DNA of 64,000 nucleotides from Theristus sp. LFF4_11 (taxonomy: Eukaryota; Nematoda; Chromadorea; Monhysterida; Xyalidae). The stretch covers positions 32,547 to 96,546 of the forward strand of contig JASANC010005885.1 in the NCBI GenBank assembly GCA_030248135.1. The letters are read 5' to 3'. Positions 49,011-61,817 of this stretch are shown piece by piece. A model generated the notes under the pieces. The model worked only from the letters and a program-made list of their open reading frames with translations, searched no databases and was not told the DNA's origin. The position numbers were made by a program, and so were the translations under genes. Numbering within the stretch: position 1 is the stretch's first letter; each line of letters opens with the position of its first letter.

Positions 49011-50950
49011 ATGTTTGACAACACGCGTTTGGCGGCGTACGCAGCAACGGGCGTCTCCCTGTTGGCCGTGTTCCTTTGCGTTGTCTTTGTGCCCGTCTAC
49101 TGGGCGAAGATCAGCTCCATCCAGATGCAGCTACAACTCGACATGGAGGAGTTTGCGGTTGGTTCGGTTACGTACACGTCAGTGTTTTGGAAAGTTTGCC
49201 ATTTTTCGGAGGAAACGATAACGCATTACTCATGAATGCCTCTTCACCCATGCAAACGCATCAGGTTGCAGGGAGTTCAATTATTTTTCCCGGATTTTCA
49301 CAGGAAATGAAAAACGCCATCGAGGGCCAACTGAAATCAGCGGAGCCAAGCAAACGTCCACCGAGCTTTGCACGCCAAAAACGCCAGACACCAACGTGTC
49401 GTTCGTGCAAATTTCTTCAACTACATACGTTTCACGCTGAAGTCTTCTTTCAAAACGATAACGATACATTTGTAGAAATCGTTGTTTTCTTCTTGATTTT
49501 CTGATTGTTTTTTTTTCTTTCGCAGAATGCTTTGCTCGGCAACTCTGTCCGCCTGGACCAGCGGGCACTCCCGGTATTCCCGGTGAGCCGGGCGACCCGG
49601 GTACGTGCATGAGTACCACTGAGCATGCTTTTTGCTTAAAAATTTTAAATATATCAGGGGTTGACCAAAAGTTGGTAACAGTGGTAAACTGTAACTCAAC
49701 AGAAACGCAACAAAAAACTACTAATTGGATCAGTGGCCTACTTCAAAATTTTCTTTAGAGTCTTGTTTAGTTTTTTTATTGGTTTCTTTGAGCGTGGTTA
49801 GTTGATTAAAACTTTTCTTTTTGAACACTAATATTTTCTCAACACGTGTTTTCGTATTTTACAATCTAAATTATTTTCAAATGACACGCTTGCTGGTCAA
49901 AAAAAATTTTTGAACAAAAAACAGGCGTCGACGGACTGCCGGGAGAGCGCGGCGAACCAGGCGCCCCATGGCCCGAGAGCATGTCGCCGCCGGGGCCCTG
50001 CAGACGCTGTGAGCCTGGCCAGCCCGGCCGACCCGGCACTCCCGGCGAGCCAGGACGCCCGGTAACATGCTACAAAGTCGCCAGATTGAGAATATCGCAC
50101 TTGGTTTTATGACACGGCAGTGTTCCACAGAACCACAAGCAATAACACGCACGCGCACATACGACATATTACAACAGTCGTGTGCACGTCAGCGTCATCG
50201 TGCACGCATGTGTGTGTGCCAGTGTGTTTGGGTGTGTGTGTGTGTGTGTGTGTGTGACTCTGCAACATTACTGTGGTACAAATGACCGAGTACACCGTGT
50301 TCAGACTAGGTCTGTATCACTATTATTTGCTGTGCGCTTTCAAGAACAACTCTTCATTCATAAGTTCAATTCAGCTAAACCGTCACATTTGACAGTGAAT
50401 CCAGAAAAAAGTCCGCTCACACACAGTTCTATTGAAATTGCAGTCAAAAGGGCAATTTTCAGGGCGAGAAAGGCCGACCCGGCGAGCCAGCACGTCCCGC
50501 GAACCCCGGTAGCAAGGGCCCGCCAGGACCGCCCGGCCCGCCCGGCGGCAACGGACTGCCCGGCAAGAATGGCGAACCCGGACCGGCCGGAAGTGACGCT
50601 GAGCGCGGCAAAAAGGGACGACCAGGTGAATAAAAATTAAAAAAACCGTTGCAATCAGCATCCAGACAATGTGTCTGGCTTTGGTACTTCAAAAAAAACA
50701 CGCCAGTAACACGCCAAAATCAACCGGCCTTTTCCCAGGAACACCTGGTCCACGCGGCGATGGCGGACCGAATGGACAACCCGGCACGCCTGGAAACCCG
50801 GGCGCTCGCGGAGAGCCCGGCCGCCCCGGGGGCCAAGGGCCACCGGGACCGGACGGTCAGCCAGGCCAGTCCGGAGGTCCCGGCCGTCCCGGACCACAGG
50901 GTCCGCCTGGCGAAGACGCGAACTATTGTCCGTGCCCGAGTCGCGGTTAG
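49011..50950 (+). CDS. Cuticle collagen, copy 2
   Basis: Exons 49011-49157, 49304-49400, 49526-49600, 49925-50061, 50463-50625 and 50739-50950 join in phase to 276 residues. Exon number, phases and most lengths equal copy 1 (exon 4 is one codon shorter), and exon 1 encodes the identical 49 residues, so this is a tandem duplicate. It has the same signal anchor, RQKR processing site, Cys positions and C-terminus YCPCPSRG. The exon 4 break reads [15 protein letters not shown]. An upstream in-frame ATG at 49002 (MCTMFDN) exists, created by one base change in the leader; the conserved start at 49011 was kept. Intron 4 holds a (TG)n run at 50231-50257. Confidence 0.93.
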
Positions 50951-51011
50951 CGCTGACAAGCACCTGTGTTCTGTCAGTCGACTCAACAATGAAACAAGTA
51001 TTGTGGATTTA

Positions 51012-51222
51012 TTCAAACGTATCCCAAAACTAAAATGACGTCATTTGCTTTTAAAACGCCCGTTTGTCAAAGTACAAGCACTAAAATATCAGTTTGGTGT
51101 GACTTATACGACATTCACCATTTGTTTGCGGGAAGAAACCGGCTAAACGGAAAGTCTGGTTTGCAGAGAACGGCAAGCGCATGTTTGGCGGCACATGACG
51201 TCATTTCAGTGGGACAGGTTTA
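51012..51222. repeat. MITE family B copy in the 3' flank of collagen 2
   Basis: TTCAAACGT to TTTAAAAA-type end with ATGACGTCATTTGC and ACATGACGTCATTTCAGT. It lies between the stop codon and the poly(A) signal of collagen 2; the equivalent region of collagen 1 lacks it. Confidence 0.82.
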
Positions 51223-51390
51223 AAAAAATAAGTCATAGACATACACGTAATCTAGGCATTTATTGTTCTAAAGCTCACTAATCCGTTTTATTGCAATTGA
51301 CGTATAGTAAAGTTTATCAGCAGAAAAGTGTACTAATCCTAATCTGTGGAGGAGTCAGTATTTTGCTTCGGTCATCAAACGCAATCGTGG

Positions 51391-51396
51391 AATAAA
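51391..51396 (+). terminator. Poly(A) signal of collagen 2
   Basis: AATAAA 440 bp after the stop, in the context TCATCAAACGCAATCGTGG shared with collagen 1. Confidence 0.55.
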
Positions 51397-51399
51397 AGT

Positions 51400-52784
51400 A
51401 GTAACATGAGGGTTATTGGGTGTTGGAAGTGAAACGTTTACTTTTTTTGGGAAAACTTCGGCTTTTCATGAGGATACACTGTACAGCGAAATTTTCAAAC
51501 GAAATCGAACACATAATCCCTCACGCAAGCCGGTTGATACATGCCAACTGACCGAGATTGCTCCAAAGTGTGCACACACAACTGTATTTATCATGAAAGC
51601 GTAGAATCAACGCCGGTGCGTGCGCATTTTTTTCGGTGCAAGCACATTTGACAAAATCAGGTGTACATACTTTTACATTGGTATGTTTTTCATGTGAAAC
51701 TCAAACAATCATAAACATACGAGAGTTTTGAATCAAAAAACGCCTACTTTCACATGTGAATATGAGTTGGGAGCAAAACTACCGCATGTGCACTCAAAAA
51801 TGCACACACGCGCGCACGCATCATACAACGTAAACAATCTGATGACATATGTTTAATGAAAATAATAATCACAATAATACGATCATACATTGCAAAAAAA
51901 CCGGCTTTCAAACCCAAAACAACTTCACCATCGCGCGGGCGCTTAGCCAAAATTCGCTGGATGAATGTCAAAACGGAAAATAATTTGCAATTTTTGCAGC
52001 AAAAATGGTACCACGCGGCACATATTGTTTGTAGACTTTGTTGGGTAAATTTGAGTTTTCTGAATTTGCGCTTTGGCGCTTTCAGCAAAAGTTGTGTTCC
52101 ATTTCTCTATTTATTTCAAGTTTTTAAAAGTTTTAAAGTTTCTGAAACGGACATTTGTGTTATTTCCTCTCTGGTAAAATCATCCCATGTGTATGGGAAA
52201 TGCGTGCATATCCCAGGTATAAATATCTAGATAAATTGTTTCAAGTTTTTTCTGTCTTTTCTACTGTGTTTGATCAGGTGTAAACATGCAAGATTGGCAT
52301 ATCACTTTTCAAAGATTTTATGCGCATTTTTTGTATACTCCATAATTTTAAATAAAAAAATACATATAAAAACATGTACTGGTTTATGATTCTTCCTTTA
52401 GTTTTGTGTGCGTTTATTATGTTTTTGAAAATGATGGTTGTGACAGACAACTAAAGATTTTATACCAAAAAGCGTAGTTTTTGACGGCTATTGTACTCTG
52501 TCTCGACAATGAATTGTTTCTTGTGGTTTGTGCAATTTATATACTCTGTAATTTATTTGGTTGGCAACAGCAAATTGGCCTTTAACTTTTCATAGCGAAA
52601 TTCTCTGCCAGAATGCTGGCGCAATTTCCAATATTCAGCTTTTACTCTTCTTCAGTTGCAGAAACATTTGATGTTTTTTTTTAAAGACTGTAGTGGACTG
52701 GCGGCTCTGGTTTCTGCAGGTGAAACCATTTTGATCATCGCTTATTTATCCAATCGTTGAATTCAACGTATTCTCTTTTCATTG
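51400..52784. other. Intergenic, nothing recognised
   Basis: AT-rich; no motif-bearing frame or repeat family recognised. Confidence 0.5.
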
Positions 52785-52951
52785 AGCTCTGCGATTGAAC
52801 GCGTTTGCAGACGTCAAAAGGTATTCAGTTTCTTGCTTAATGCGGCAATTCATATTTGCCCCAGTGACCCAACCATTTCTTACGAGCACGGGTCACTTCA
52901 CCAGTTTTAAATTGCCGCGTCACGCATATGCGCGCATTGAGTCTCGGGACC
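52785..52951. repeat. MITE family A copy 8
   Basis: CTCTGCGATTGAACGCG at the left and GCGCGCATTGAGTCTCGGGA with CC at the right. Confidence 0.8.
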
Positions 52952-53336
52952 AAAATAACAGATAATATCAAAATATTGGTACTTACATCTACAGTACGTA
53001 CCTGTGCACATTATATTGCAGTTCAGCTACCGTATTATTGGGCTTAATAAAATACAACAAGCAAATAAAAAAGTGAAGACCAATAATAACGAGCCGCATC
53101 TGTTTTCGTTGCCATGAGACCGCATATGATTAAGCGACACCGAACACCGCAATAAAATTGCGAAATCTACTGTAACCAATAAACAATCGAATCATGGAAA
53201 TTAATCGGACTGTGTGGCGGCCAAATTGACTCATCATGACGTTCGTCATTTGCTGTTTCTACCGTACACCTTGTTCGGAAACAGCTGCAATGTAGAAAGT
53301 TCTGCCAAAAAATCACTTTTTCTCGCAAACACACGG

Positions 53337-56300
53337 ATGATGCTGTTCCGACTGTTGATCTTCTCGACGTTGTTTGGTTTTCTGTCACTGTCTTACTCGC
53401 TCGCGCAAGCGCTACAACGAGGCAGCCCGCTGATATTTCAGTTTAACGAGCAAAATGGACTTCTTGTTGAAGTAAGATTTCATTTTTGTTTCTCCATTCT
53501 GCAAATACATGTCGTTCTTTTGTTAAAAAACACCGTTGAAAAATGTTATACGATCTGATTTCACGAGTCGCCGATGAAACGATCAGGACAAAACATTTTG
53601 TTTAGTCAGCACTTTCCTGCACGCACATCGTTAGTTATTGAGCAGAATGTTGAGTAGTGTAACTTTGGTTGTCAGCAACTTGTGGCACGCCGTTGGTGTT
53701 TGGCGGAGCGAGCAGAGCATTTCTGACGAAATGTCGCGTGCAAACAAAACTTGCACATCGCAGCTTCGCCAGAACCGATCAGCCGGCACCAGCAGTGTCC
53801 ATGCGTTCGACCGAAACACCCGCGTCCGCTATCGCACCATTGCCGACAGCGACGGCCAGCCAGTGTTCGGCGCTCAGAACGCCTGGCAGGAGTTGCGCGT
53901 CAATCCGAACTACCTCTTCCTGAACGTGCCGATCGCGAGCATGGCGCGCACCTACGGCATATGTCAGCAGGTCGAATTCGAGGTAAATATAGCCCCATTT
54001 ATTCGAACGTTTCGGACCCGGACCAATTATGAACGTCATATGTGCTGAAACATGCGCTTGTCACGCTGCCAGTACAAGCCGGCACGTTCAGTTTGGCGGA
54101 ACCCGTGTGGCGTCAAAAATACGTATCACCTTTTCTTTAAGACTTGCGACTCAATGCGGTTGTGGACGTAAAAGAAAACTAGTTTCAATCTGTATGTGGT
54201 AATTCAGAATAGCCAAAGTGACCCGGTCTTATTTAGGGGACTCGGATCCCGTTGCCAATTTTTGAACTAAAATAAAAGATGTTGCTTGAGGTAATCTTCG
54301 GCAACGGCGCGCGTGTCCTTCAGTCGCTGCCAGTGCCGCAGCCGCGATTGCAGCGACCGATGCGCGTGCAGCAATCCTCCTTGGTGCCGGTGTTCAATCA
54401 GCTTGAGGCAACCTGCCCCACGTCCACCGGGGTCAGTGTTTCAAAGTTACTTCATGCACAAAAAACCGATGCGTCACCGCACTCGGTTCAAAAAGAAAAA
54501 AAATTCGGTACGGTTTACTCAAGTTCTTGACGGTACGGTTCGGTGGTAACCGTCCGTTTTCGGTTACCGCCGCAACACTACTGGGAACTCTGATGCTGCG
54601 AATCGACACCTCAGTACAGTCCCTTTGGCTAATTTGCACCACTACATAGCTGATTGTGGTTGGTTGCTAACACGTGCAGCTGATGCGTGCATTTCGGCAT
54701 TTGTATATCCACATGGCCTGCAAGCATGTAAGCACTAGCATTTAGTTACATACAAAACCAATAACTAACGTACAGTTTCGATTGCCATATCATGCGACTT
54801 TAGATTATTATGTAGAAATTGAAAAACGATGAAAACGTTGCACGTTTCAGGTGATCTACAAAGCGCGCGTCACAGTGGATGGTGACTTTCGACTGAAATA
54901 TTGGACGGTGGATGCGGAGACGCAGGTGCAGAGAGAGCAGTTTGTTTAACAGGTTTCAAAAGTGACAGGTTTAAGCGAACACACTGTACAAAAAGCAGAA
55001 ACAACGCGTACAACTTGTTGTAAAGCCCGACGCGACGTGAAATTATTTTACGTGACGTTTTACGTGCATTTTTTCGCAAATGTTTTGACGTTTTTTATTG
55101 TGAATTAAAAGGCAGTTTTTTAAACGCGCACAGAATTCAAAGAAGTCTGCCAGTTTCATTGTCGGCAGCTAACAAAACAACAGCTTTTTCAGATTAAATT
55201 TCTCAGATTAAATCGCATCTGATGTAATTTTTTCGTCCTCATCCATATTCACACTCGTATTCGCTCATAAATCGACACCGCGCCACATCAGTCGAACTGT
55301 AAATTATAGGGCCTCAGCTGATTGGTTGGTGGTCACGTGATGCGTGCGTTCTGTGCAGAACGACCGACTCCGCCGCGTCACAGCAACGCCTGCACAGAAC
55401 GCATGCATCACGTGACCACCAACCAACCAATCAGCTGATTGCCAATAATTTGAACTCAACTGTGTACACCATCGCAGGTGCACGTGCGTCCGCAGCCGTA
55501 CGCAAAGCTGCTCGGATGCCGAAGTCTGTTCCGCAGTATGACCGACGATCTGCAGCCGCCGTGCGTCCAGCACCGACAGACCGGCGTGCAGAGTCTACAG
55601 TACATCGACGTTTATTTGACGGTTGGTGGAAACGTGCACACGGCAACTTTGTGCAGAGAGAGCGAAAACGTGATTTAGATATGGGAGAAGACTGTTTGCG
55701 TGGTATTGAAAAGCAAATTCGCACTCTCCCACTGATGGTTTGCGTGACTGTGAACGCATGCACCGGCAGCGCACTGCACTGGAAAGAAGAATATCTTCCA
55801 TCCAATCACCACAACGGTTTTCTCAGCTGTAGTGAAAAGTCGGGGCACATGTTTTGCCGCCGCTGTGTTGCATAACACAGCAATGCAACGTTTTTTTAAT
55901 AAAAAAAGTTTGGAGCAGTAGTTCGGCGTGGTGCTCATCGCACTGACGGTTGAAGCAAACTCCATGCGCATATCATTATCAATTGTTCAGGTTCTGCGAC
56001 TCAATGGGTTTGCAACGTGGAAAGGAAACCTAAGTTTCAATCTTTATGTGGCAATTCGAAATCGCCACAGTGACTCGGTCCTATTTCGGGGACTCGGATC
56101 AGTTTGTCAAATTTGAATTCGCGCGTCATGCATAAAACTGTTTACCATCTGTGCGCGCATTATTGAGTCTCGCGACCAAAATAAACGATCATACAGTCCA
56201 TCTGAAAAATAAATGCAACATGACGCGAACATGACGTGATGACCAACCAATCAGCGCTGAGAACACCTCATGATTAACTAATCAGCGCTGAGAGTTGCTA

Positions 56301-58184
56301 TGACCAACCAATCAGCCAGTTGCATATATTAGCGAGATTGACTGTACATGTCCGCTGACTGCAGGAGGCGCACCTCGCCCACGAGTGCCAGTTTCTGATC
56401 GGTCAAGTGATCACGTCGCGGGCGTCCCGCTATGCGAACTGTCACGTGCGCTACTACACGAGCAACGAAACGCTGATGACGACGGCGGTGGCGGCTGGCA
56501 CCAGCAGCACAACCGGCACGGACACGCAGCCGCAGACGGACAGCGCCGAGTTGAACGTTCGTTAAATGGCACACTGGTGGTGTTTTTTGTTTTTTTTTTC
56601 TGTGCCTTCAATTCCTCCGACGAAAACACCAAGGATACAGTGCCAGCCATAATTAATGCGCAGTTTCAGTGCCATGGAGCTCCGTCGAGCTTTGTATCAT
56701 CATTGTTCTTACTGAAAGTCTCCAACCGAAGGTATGACCGGGTAGCTCAACAGACTGCACAGAAAAATCCAAACCCACAGTTCACCAAATTGAATGTTTG
56801 CGCTTTTTTTGCAATCTATTGAGGTGCCCGGCGGTACACAGTTTTAACAATTGGTTGAAACGTCTGTCGAGATACACTTTGCAGCGCAGTTTTTACAAAA
56901 GACATACACACGGTGTTGCAGTTGCTCTGCACGAATCGACGTCAGCTGGGCGTCGCGATGGAACAGGCGTGTCCGGCGTTCAGCCAGCAGACCGTGTGCC
57001 GCTTGGACTGCGCGCCCTCGCTGGCGGACGGACGTCGACTGCAGCAGTTTACTGGTTCGCTTATTCATTCCGTTTCCCCATTCAGTTTTCGAAAGAACAG
57101 ATACTTTTTTTGGGTTTGGGTCTCCGACGAACTACCTACAATGTATGCTGTTCATACAGTTTTATCGGAGTTCCTGTTTTTTTCGCGATTAAATAAAATG
57201 GAATGGCACGGAATTTTGTCGTTCCGTAATTGTTATCACGATCTTCGTGACCGATGTGCTCGACGTCATATCTGTTATGCGGTCTTTTGTCGCGTTATGG
57301 ATGAACCGTGCTGCTGACGTACATAATGCCAAAAAAATTGCACGCAATACAATACGCGGATTTCCACGTACGAGTGTTCTCGCAACGTTGTATGCAGGCA
57401 ACAGTCAGCCACGATCGACCACCGTCACCACCGAGTTCACGTGGCATTTCGAGCGGCACGCACGCCCCGTCGCGTATCTCGTTCGTATCGCCGCCGCCCG
57501 ATGGACCGACTACAATCTGCTGCTCGACGAGTACAGCGAACAGATGCGCCAGGTCAGTTGCACACCGCAGCGCACAATGAACAAACGATGTGTTATCCGC
57601 CCGGGCGTCCCGCTCCTTGTCCATGGGCAAACCGTTTCCATACGCTTTTAGCGAAACCCTCCATTTGTTTTGCGGCTACCGCCATTTTTGAGTGGTTACC
57701 ACCGGCAGCCACAAGAAATGGAGCGTTTTGGACAAAATCTTTGCGGAAAGGTTTGGACACGGTTTTCAGTTTTTGTTGTGGCCCGAAATAAAAATGGACA
57801 CGGCATACGCGGTGTTTTGGGGAGCACTTTTACGTCTCGGGACACGGACACCCGCGCAGGGCATCCTCCAGGCGGACAGGAGCACAGTACAAACGGAACA
57901 AGTGCAACACGCAGGTTTCGGGCGCCGACCGTTCGGCCGTCTTTGACACGGACGCCCGCTACAACTACACGCTGCAGGTGTGCGCCGTCACGGAGCACCA
58001 CTGTACGAGCGCGCAGGTCAACTGGCGCCTCGAGCGAAAGTTTCCAATCGTGCTCGTGCGACCGCCAATCAGCTCGTACGAGAGCAAAAGCGACGCAACG
58101 ACGACGACGTCACGAACAGTGCCCCTGAAATTACTGCTGTTAATGGCGGCACCACTGTTGACGGCCAGGAGATACAGAAATTGA
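53337..58184 (+). CDS. Secreted or membrane-anchored protein with FN3-like region
   Basis: Nine exons fit in phase: 53337-53471, about 53716-53982, 54291-54431, 54851-54925, 55478-55621, 56365-56556, 56922-57054, 57398-57552 and 57915-58184 (about 503 residues). Exon 1 encodes a signal peptide (MMLFRLLIFSTLFGFLSL). The middle has scattered Cys and N-glycosylation sites (NKT, NET). A segment from about residue 365 (FTWHFERHARPVAYLVRIAA, then ARYNYTLQVCAVTEHHC) has the pattern of a fibronectin type III domain. The C-terminus is basic and hydrophobic (VPLKLLLLMAAPLLTARRY), suiting a GPI signal or a short anchor. It is probably an extracellular adhesion or receptor-type protein; I do not recognise the family. 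The exon 2 acceptor is uncertain (53632 also fits) and the exon 6 donor is weak. Introns hold two family A MITEs, one family C and one family E. Confidence 0.65.
54141..54275. repeat. MITE family A copy 9, right end truncated
   Basis: ACTTGCGACTCAATGCGGTT at the left; ends in the ATAAAAGAT flank 10 bp before exon 3 of the secreted-protein gene. Confidence 0.78.
55315..55442. repeat. Palindromic MITE family E, best copy
   Basis: AGCTGATTGGTTGGTGGTCA at the left returns inverted at the right; arms of about 50 bp include CACGTGATGC and TTCTGTGCAG. In the fourth intron of the secreted-protein gene. Confidence 0.88.
55990..56176. repeat. MITE family A copy 10
   Basis: GGTTCTGCGACTCAATGGG to TTGAGTCTCGCGACC. 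Intron of the secreted-protein gene. Confidence 0.85.
56192..56346. repeat. MITE family C copy 3
   Basis: TACAGTCCATCTGAAAAATA to TTAGCGAGATTGACTGTA, with CAATCAGCGCTGAGA blocks; it ends 19 bp before exon 6 of the secreted-protein gene. Confidence 0.8.
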
Positions 58185-58263
58185 GATCATGATAAACGGA
58201 CATGACATATGAGGACGGATCAGTGCCGGCGATCGGTTGGATTTTGTGTATGGTCTATTTTTT

Positions 58264-58472
58264 TTAAACGTGTCCCACTGAAATGACGTCATGTGCCACA
58301 AAACATGCGCTTGTCGTTCACAGCAAACCAGACTATTCGTTTAGCCGATTTCTTCACGTGAACAAATGGTGAATGTCGAATCAGTCACACCAAACTGAAA
58401 TTTTAGTGCCTGTACTTTGACAAACGGGCGTTTTTAAATAAAATGACGTCACGTTAGTCCGGACACGTTTGA
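58264..58472. repeat. MITE family B copy, inverted
   Basis: TTAAACGTGTCCCACTG to GTCCGGACACGTTTGAA with TGACGTCA on both sides; directly 3' of the secreted-protein gene. Confidence 0.82.
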
Positions 58473-58614
58473 ATAAATCCACAATACTATACAATAATAC
58501 CAATTCAGGTTGACTCGGTTGTTTTTTTTCTCATTAGAATTCACAGAATTTCTAATATTCTGATTCAGATTCACTGAATTTGAAATAGACCATTTTGGCA
58601 ACAACAACAAGATT

Positions 58615-59566
58615 CCCGGACATTTCCCGCGCGGACATTTCCCGCGGACATTTCCCGCGGACATTTCCCACGCGGACATTTCCCGCGCGGACTTTTCCCG
58701 CGCGGACATTTCCCGCGCGGACTTTTCCCGCGCGGACATTTCCCGCGCGGACATTTCCCGCGCGGACTTTTCCCGCGCGGACATTTCCCGCGCGGACTTT
58801 TCCCGCGCGGACATTTCCCTCGCGGACATTTCCCGCGCGGACTTTTCCCGCGCGGACATTTCCCTCGCGGACATTTCCCGCGCGGACTTTTCCCGCGCGG
58901 ACATTTCCCGTGCGGACATTTCCCGCGCGGACATTTCCCGCGCGGACATTTCCCGTGCGGACATTTCCCGCGCGGACATTTCCCGTGCGGACATTTCCCG
59001 CGCGGACGGACATTTCCCGCACCGGACATTTCCCGCGCGGACATTTCCCGCACCGGACATTTCCCGCGCGGACATTTCCCGCACCGGACATTTCCCGCAC
59101 CGGACATTTCCCGCGCGGACATTTCCCGCGCGGACATTTCCCGCACCGGACATTTCCCGCGCGGACATTTCCCGCGCAAACATTTCCTGCGCGGACATTT
59201 CCCGCGCGGACATTTCCCGCGCGGACATTTCCCGCGCGGACATTTCCCGCAGCGGACTTTTCCCGCGCGGACATTTCCCGCGACCGGACATTTCCCGCGC
59301 GGACATTTCCCGCACCGGACTTTTCCCGCGCGGACATTTCCCGCACCGGACATTTCCCGCGCGGACATTTCCCGCACCGGACATTTCCCGCGCGGACATT
59401 TCCCGCGCGGACATTTCCCGCGGACATTTCCCGCGGACATTTCCCGCGGACATTTCCCGCGGACATTTCCCGCGGACATTTCCCGCGGACATTTCCCGCG
59501 GACATTTCCCGCGGACATTTCCCGCGGACATTTCCCGCGGACATTTCCCGCGGACATTTCCCGCAT
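58615..59566. repeat. GC-rich minisatellite, GGACATTTCCCGC motif
   Basis: About 60 head-to-tail units built on GGACATTTCCCGC, with spacer variants CG (15 bp), none (13 bp) and ACC-type (17 bp). The order is structured: 15-bp units mostly at the left, mixed in the middle, 13-bp units at the right. Variants GGACTTTTCCC recur in runs. All six frames stay open for up to 375 codons, an artefact of the repeat. Confidence 0.95.
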
Positions 59567-59569
59567 TTT

Positions 59570-60560
59570 CAGACATTTCCGGATATCTCCATTTACTTTT
59601 CAGTCAGTTTTCTGTCACTTCCCGCTGAGTTCAGTTCTACCTTACTTTCCACCCGCTGAAACCAATTCAAAATTCAAGATTTTGCACAAGCAAACCCTTG
59701 CAACGTTTATTGATTTATTTGTACGAAGCAACTTTGAAGCACCGTAAATTTGACTATTGTCAACCCACACGAATGGGCAGGCAAATGGGCACAAAGTAGA
59801 CAAAAAGTACCAAACAACACATTGTAACTGTATTTTCAGGAGTCCAACAGCAGAGAAAAAGGAATGAAAAAAATGACCATTTGTTGATATGAGAGCAATA
59901 CAAAGACAAAAGCAGTCGTGGAAGTAAGACTGACACAACTCACTGCAAAAACATTTGACTGCAATGCAACGCAACATATAAATGTCGATTTAAACACTGC
60001 AACGACACTCGCTGCCCACATGTGACAACATAAGTCAATTGTACAAAAACAATCGTGTAACGCTGTTATAACGAGCGGGGCAGTCGTGGGGAGCCGAGCG
60101 AAAAGGAAATGTTGTGACACCGGAAATAACAAAGAGGTAAGACCCAAAAAAAACCTGAAACAGCCTACAAAAACGCGATCTACAAATCAAAATTTAATCT
60201 AACCCGGCTTGCCAAAAACTATCATTCCGATCAAAACTCTGCTCTCAAAAAACAATCACTCTGCATGACTTATCAGTAACGGTAACAAATTGAAAAGCAC
60301 AAAAAAAGCCAAAAAACCGGTAAACCATGTTGACGACAAAAACAACAAAAAACAAACATGCGTTGAAAACAACAAAATGAAACTTTTTCTCACACACAGC
60401 CAGCGCAAGCAATCAACTGTTGCAGTGCATCTCGCACCCTCGGCGTTGCGTTTCCCGACAGCGCCATGAGTTTTTCCTTTACGCTCGAGATCTGAATTCA
60501 AGAATTGGCATTCATGAGGAGACACGTTGTGGCATGCGCTCGTTTCCGAAACTGGGTGCA
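59570..60560. other. No recognised gene
   Basis: Frames at 59642-60147 and 60256-60525 (minus) have hydrophobic stretches but no motif. No repeat family recognised. Confidence 0.45.
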
Positions 60561-60565
60561 GTCGG

Positions 60566-61650
60566 ACTCTGGCTTGGCTCGATAACGCTTTTCAAGTCTC
60601 TGATGTGGTACACACGGATACAAGTACATAAGAGTTATATTTTTGCGCCGCGTTTGTTGTTTAAACGCTTGTTGAAAAGCGTAAAAATTTTTAAGTTATT
60701 TTTCAATTGTCCTCTTCAGTTTAGTGTAAAATCACACCATGTGCGAAATTCTGTAAATTCTGTGCAAAAACAGAAACATCAGAGATTGCAAAACATTGCT
60801 GCATGTAGCTTTTCATTGTTGCTAACGCACGCACCGCTGTGCACACAGCAGCAACAGTGCAAAAAGTGTTGTCTTCCGTTGATTTTCACCCTTTTTACCA
60901 AACTTTGTGACAGGATAAACCGGTGAGTCATTGCCTTTGTCACAGAAGGAGACCTTGCGTTCCCCAATGCCTCTGCCATACATTTTGTGCAAACCAGATT
61001 TAAAGTCTGATTGTTATTTTAGTGGTTTTAGTGGTCGCTAAATGCCAGAAATAAAGCCTCTGAACATTCCACCAACTATCCGGTGCGACTTTATAGGAGT
61101 AGTGACTAACATAAATTTCAAACCCCGTAGTGACTCGTAATCGCGCCGCTACACCCGTCAATTTCTCCCAGCTGTTCTGCAGGGCATAGATGCAGAGTAG
61201 TGTAGCACTAACCCGGCGGATGCAGACAAACTGAACTGGCACCCAGTTTATGCCACTGGCGAGGCTGCCGTCCCCTCCCGCTAACCGCTGTCCAAGCACT
61301 CCCCTGGGCTCTGATGACTTGTCTACAAGCCAAGTACGGCTGCACAACGCTGATTGGCGTCATCACCCGTCGTCCCCTCGGTTGCCCGCCGTCGTCGATG
61401 ACGTTTGTCAGCAGTTCGTCGGCCCGAATAGGAAGTAGGAGCCATCACCCCAGGACCGGGTGGAAAGTGACATACCTCCACTGCACATGTGCAACCGAAA
61501 TAAAAAATAAACGGCGCAAAAATATGACTGTTATGTACTTGTATCCGCGTGTACTACATCAGAGATTTGAAAAGCGTTGTCGAGCCAAGTCTTTCACTGC
61601 TTACGCAAGGCCATATTCCTCCTTTTATATGCGTCTCCCGCATTTTTAGA
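60566..61650. mobile_element. Second foldback-element copy
   Basis: Left arm GGCTTGGCTCGATAACGCTT (outer end missing) and right arm TATGCGTCTCCCGCATTTTT match the element at 40546-42228. The interior from about 60650 to 60990 is shared too, in the opposite relative orientation. The mariner insertion is absent, and a unique segment of about 400 bp lies near 61080-61500. Confidence 0.82.
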
Positions 61651-61817
61651 GAATAAGTTTTCTTGTTTTGAAAAAAAGCAAAACTGACGTTTGCAATTTG
61701 CTTTGTCAATCGATTCACTTGATCGAGCATTTGTTGACCCGAAATTTACGGCAACCATGTAAGTACCAAAGATCCGTTTTTCACATTCGGCACAAACAAA
61801 AAATGTCAATACTGTAC

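Noticed and set aside
58449..59659. Open frames of 330-375 codons on both strands
   Set aside because: They are repeats of a 13-17-bp minisatellite, open in several frames at once, with no start or splice context.
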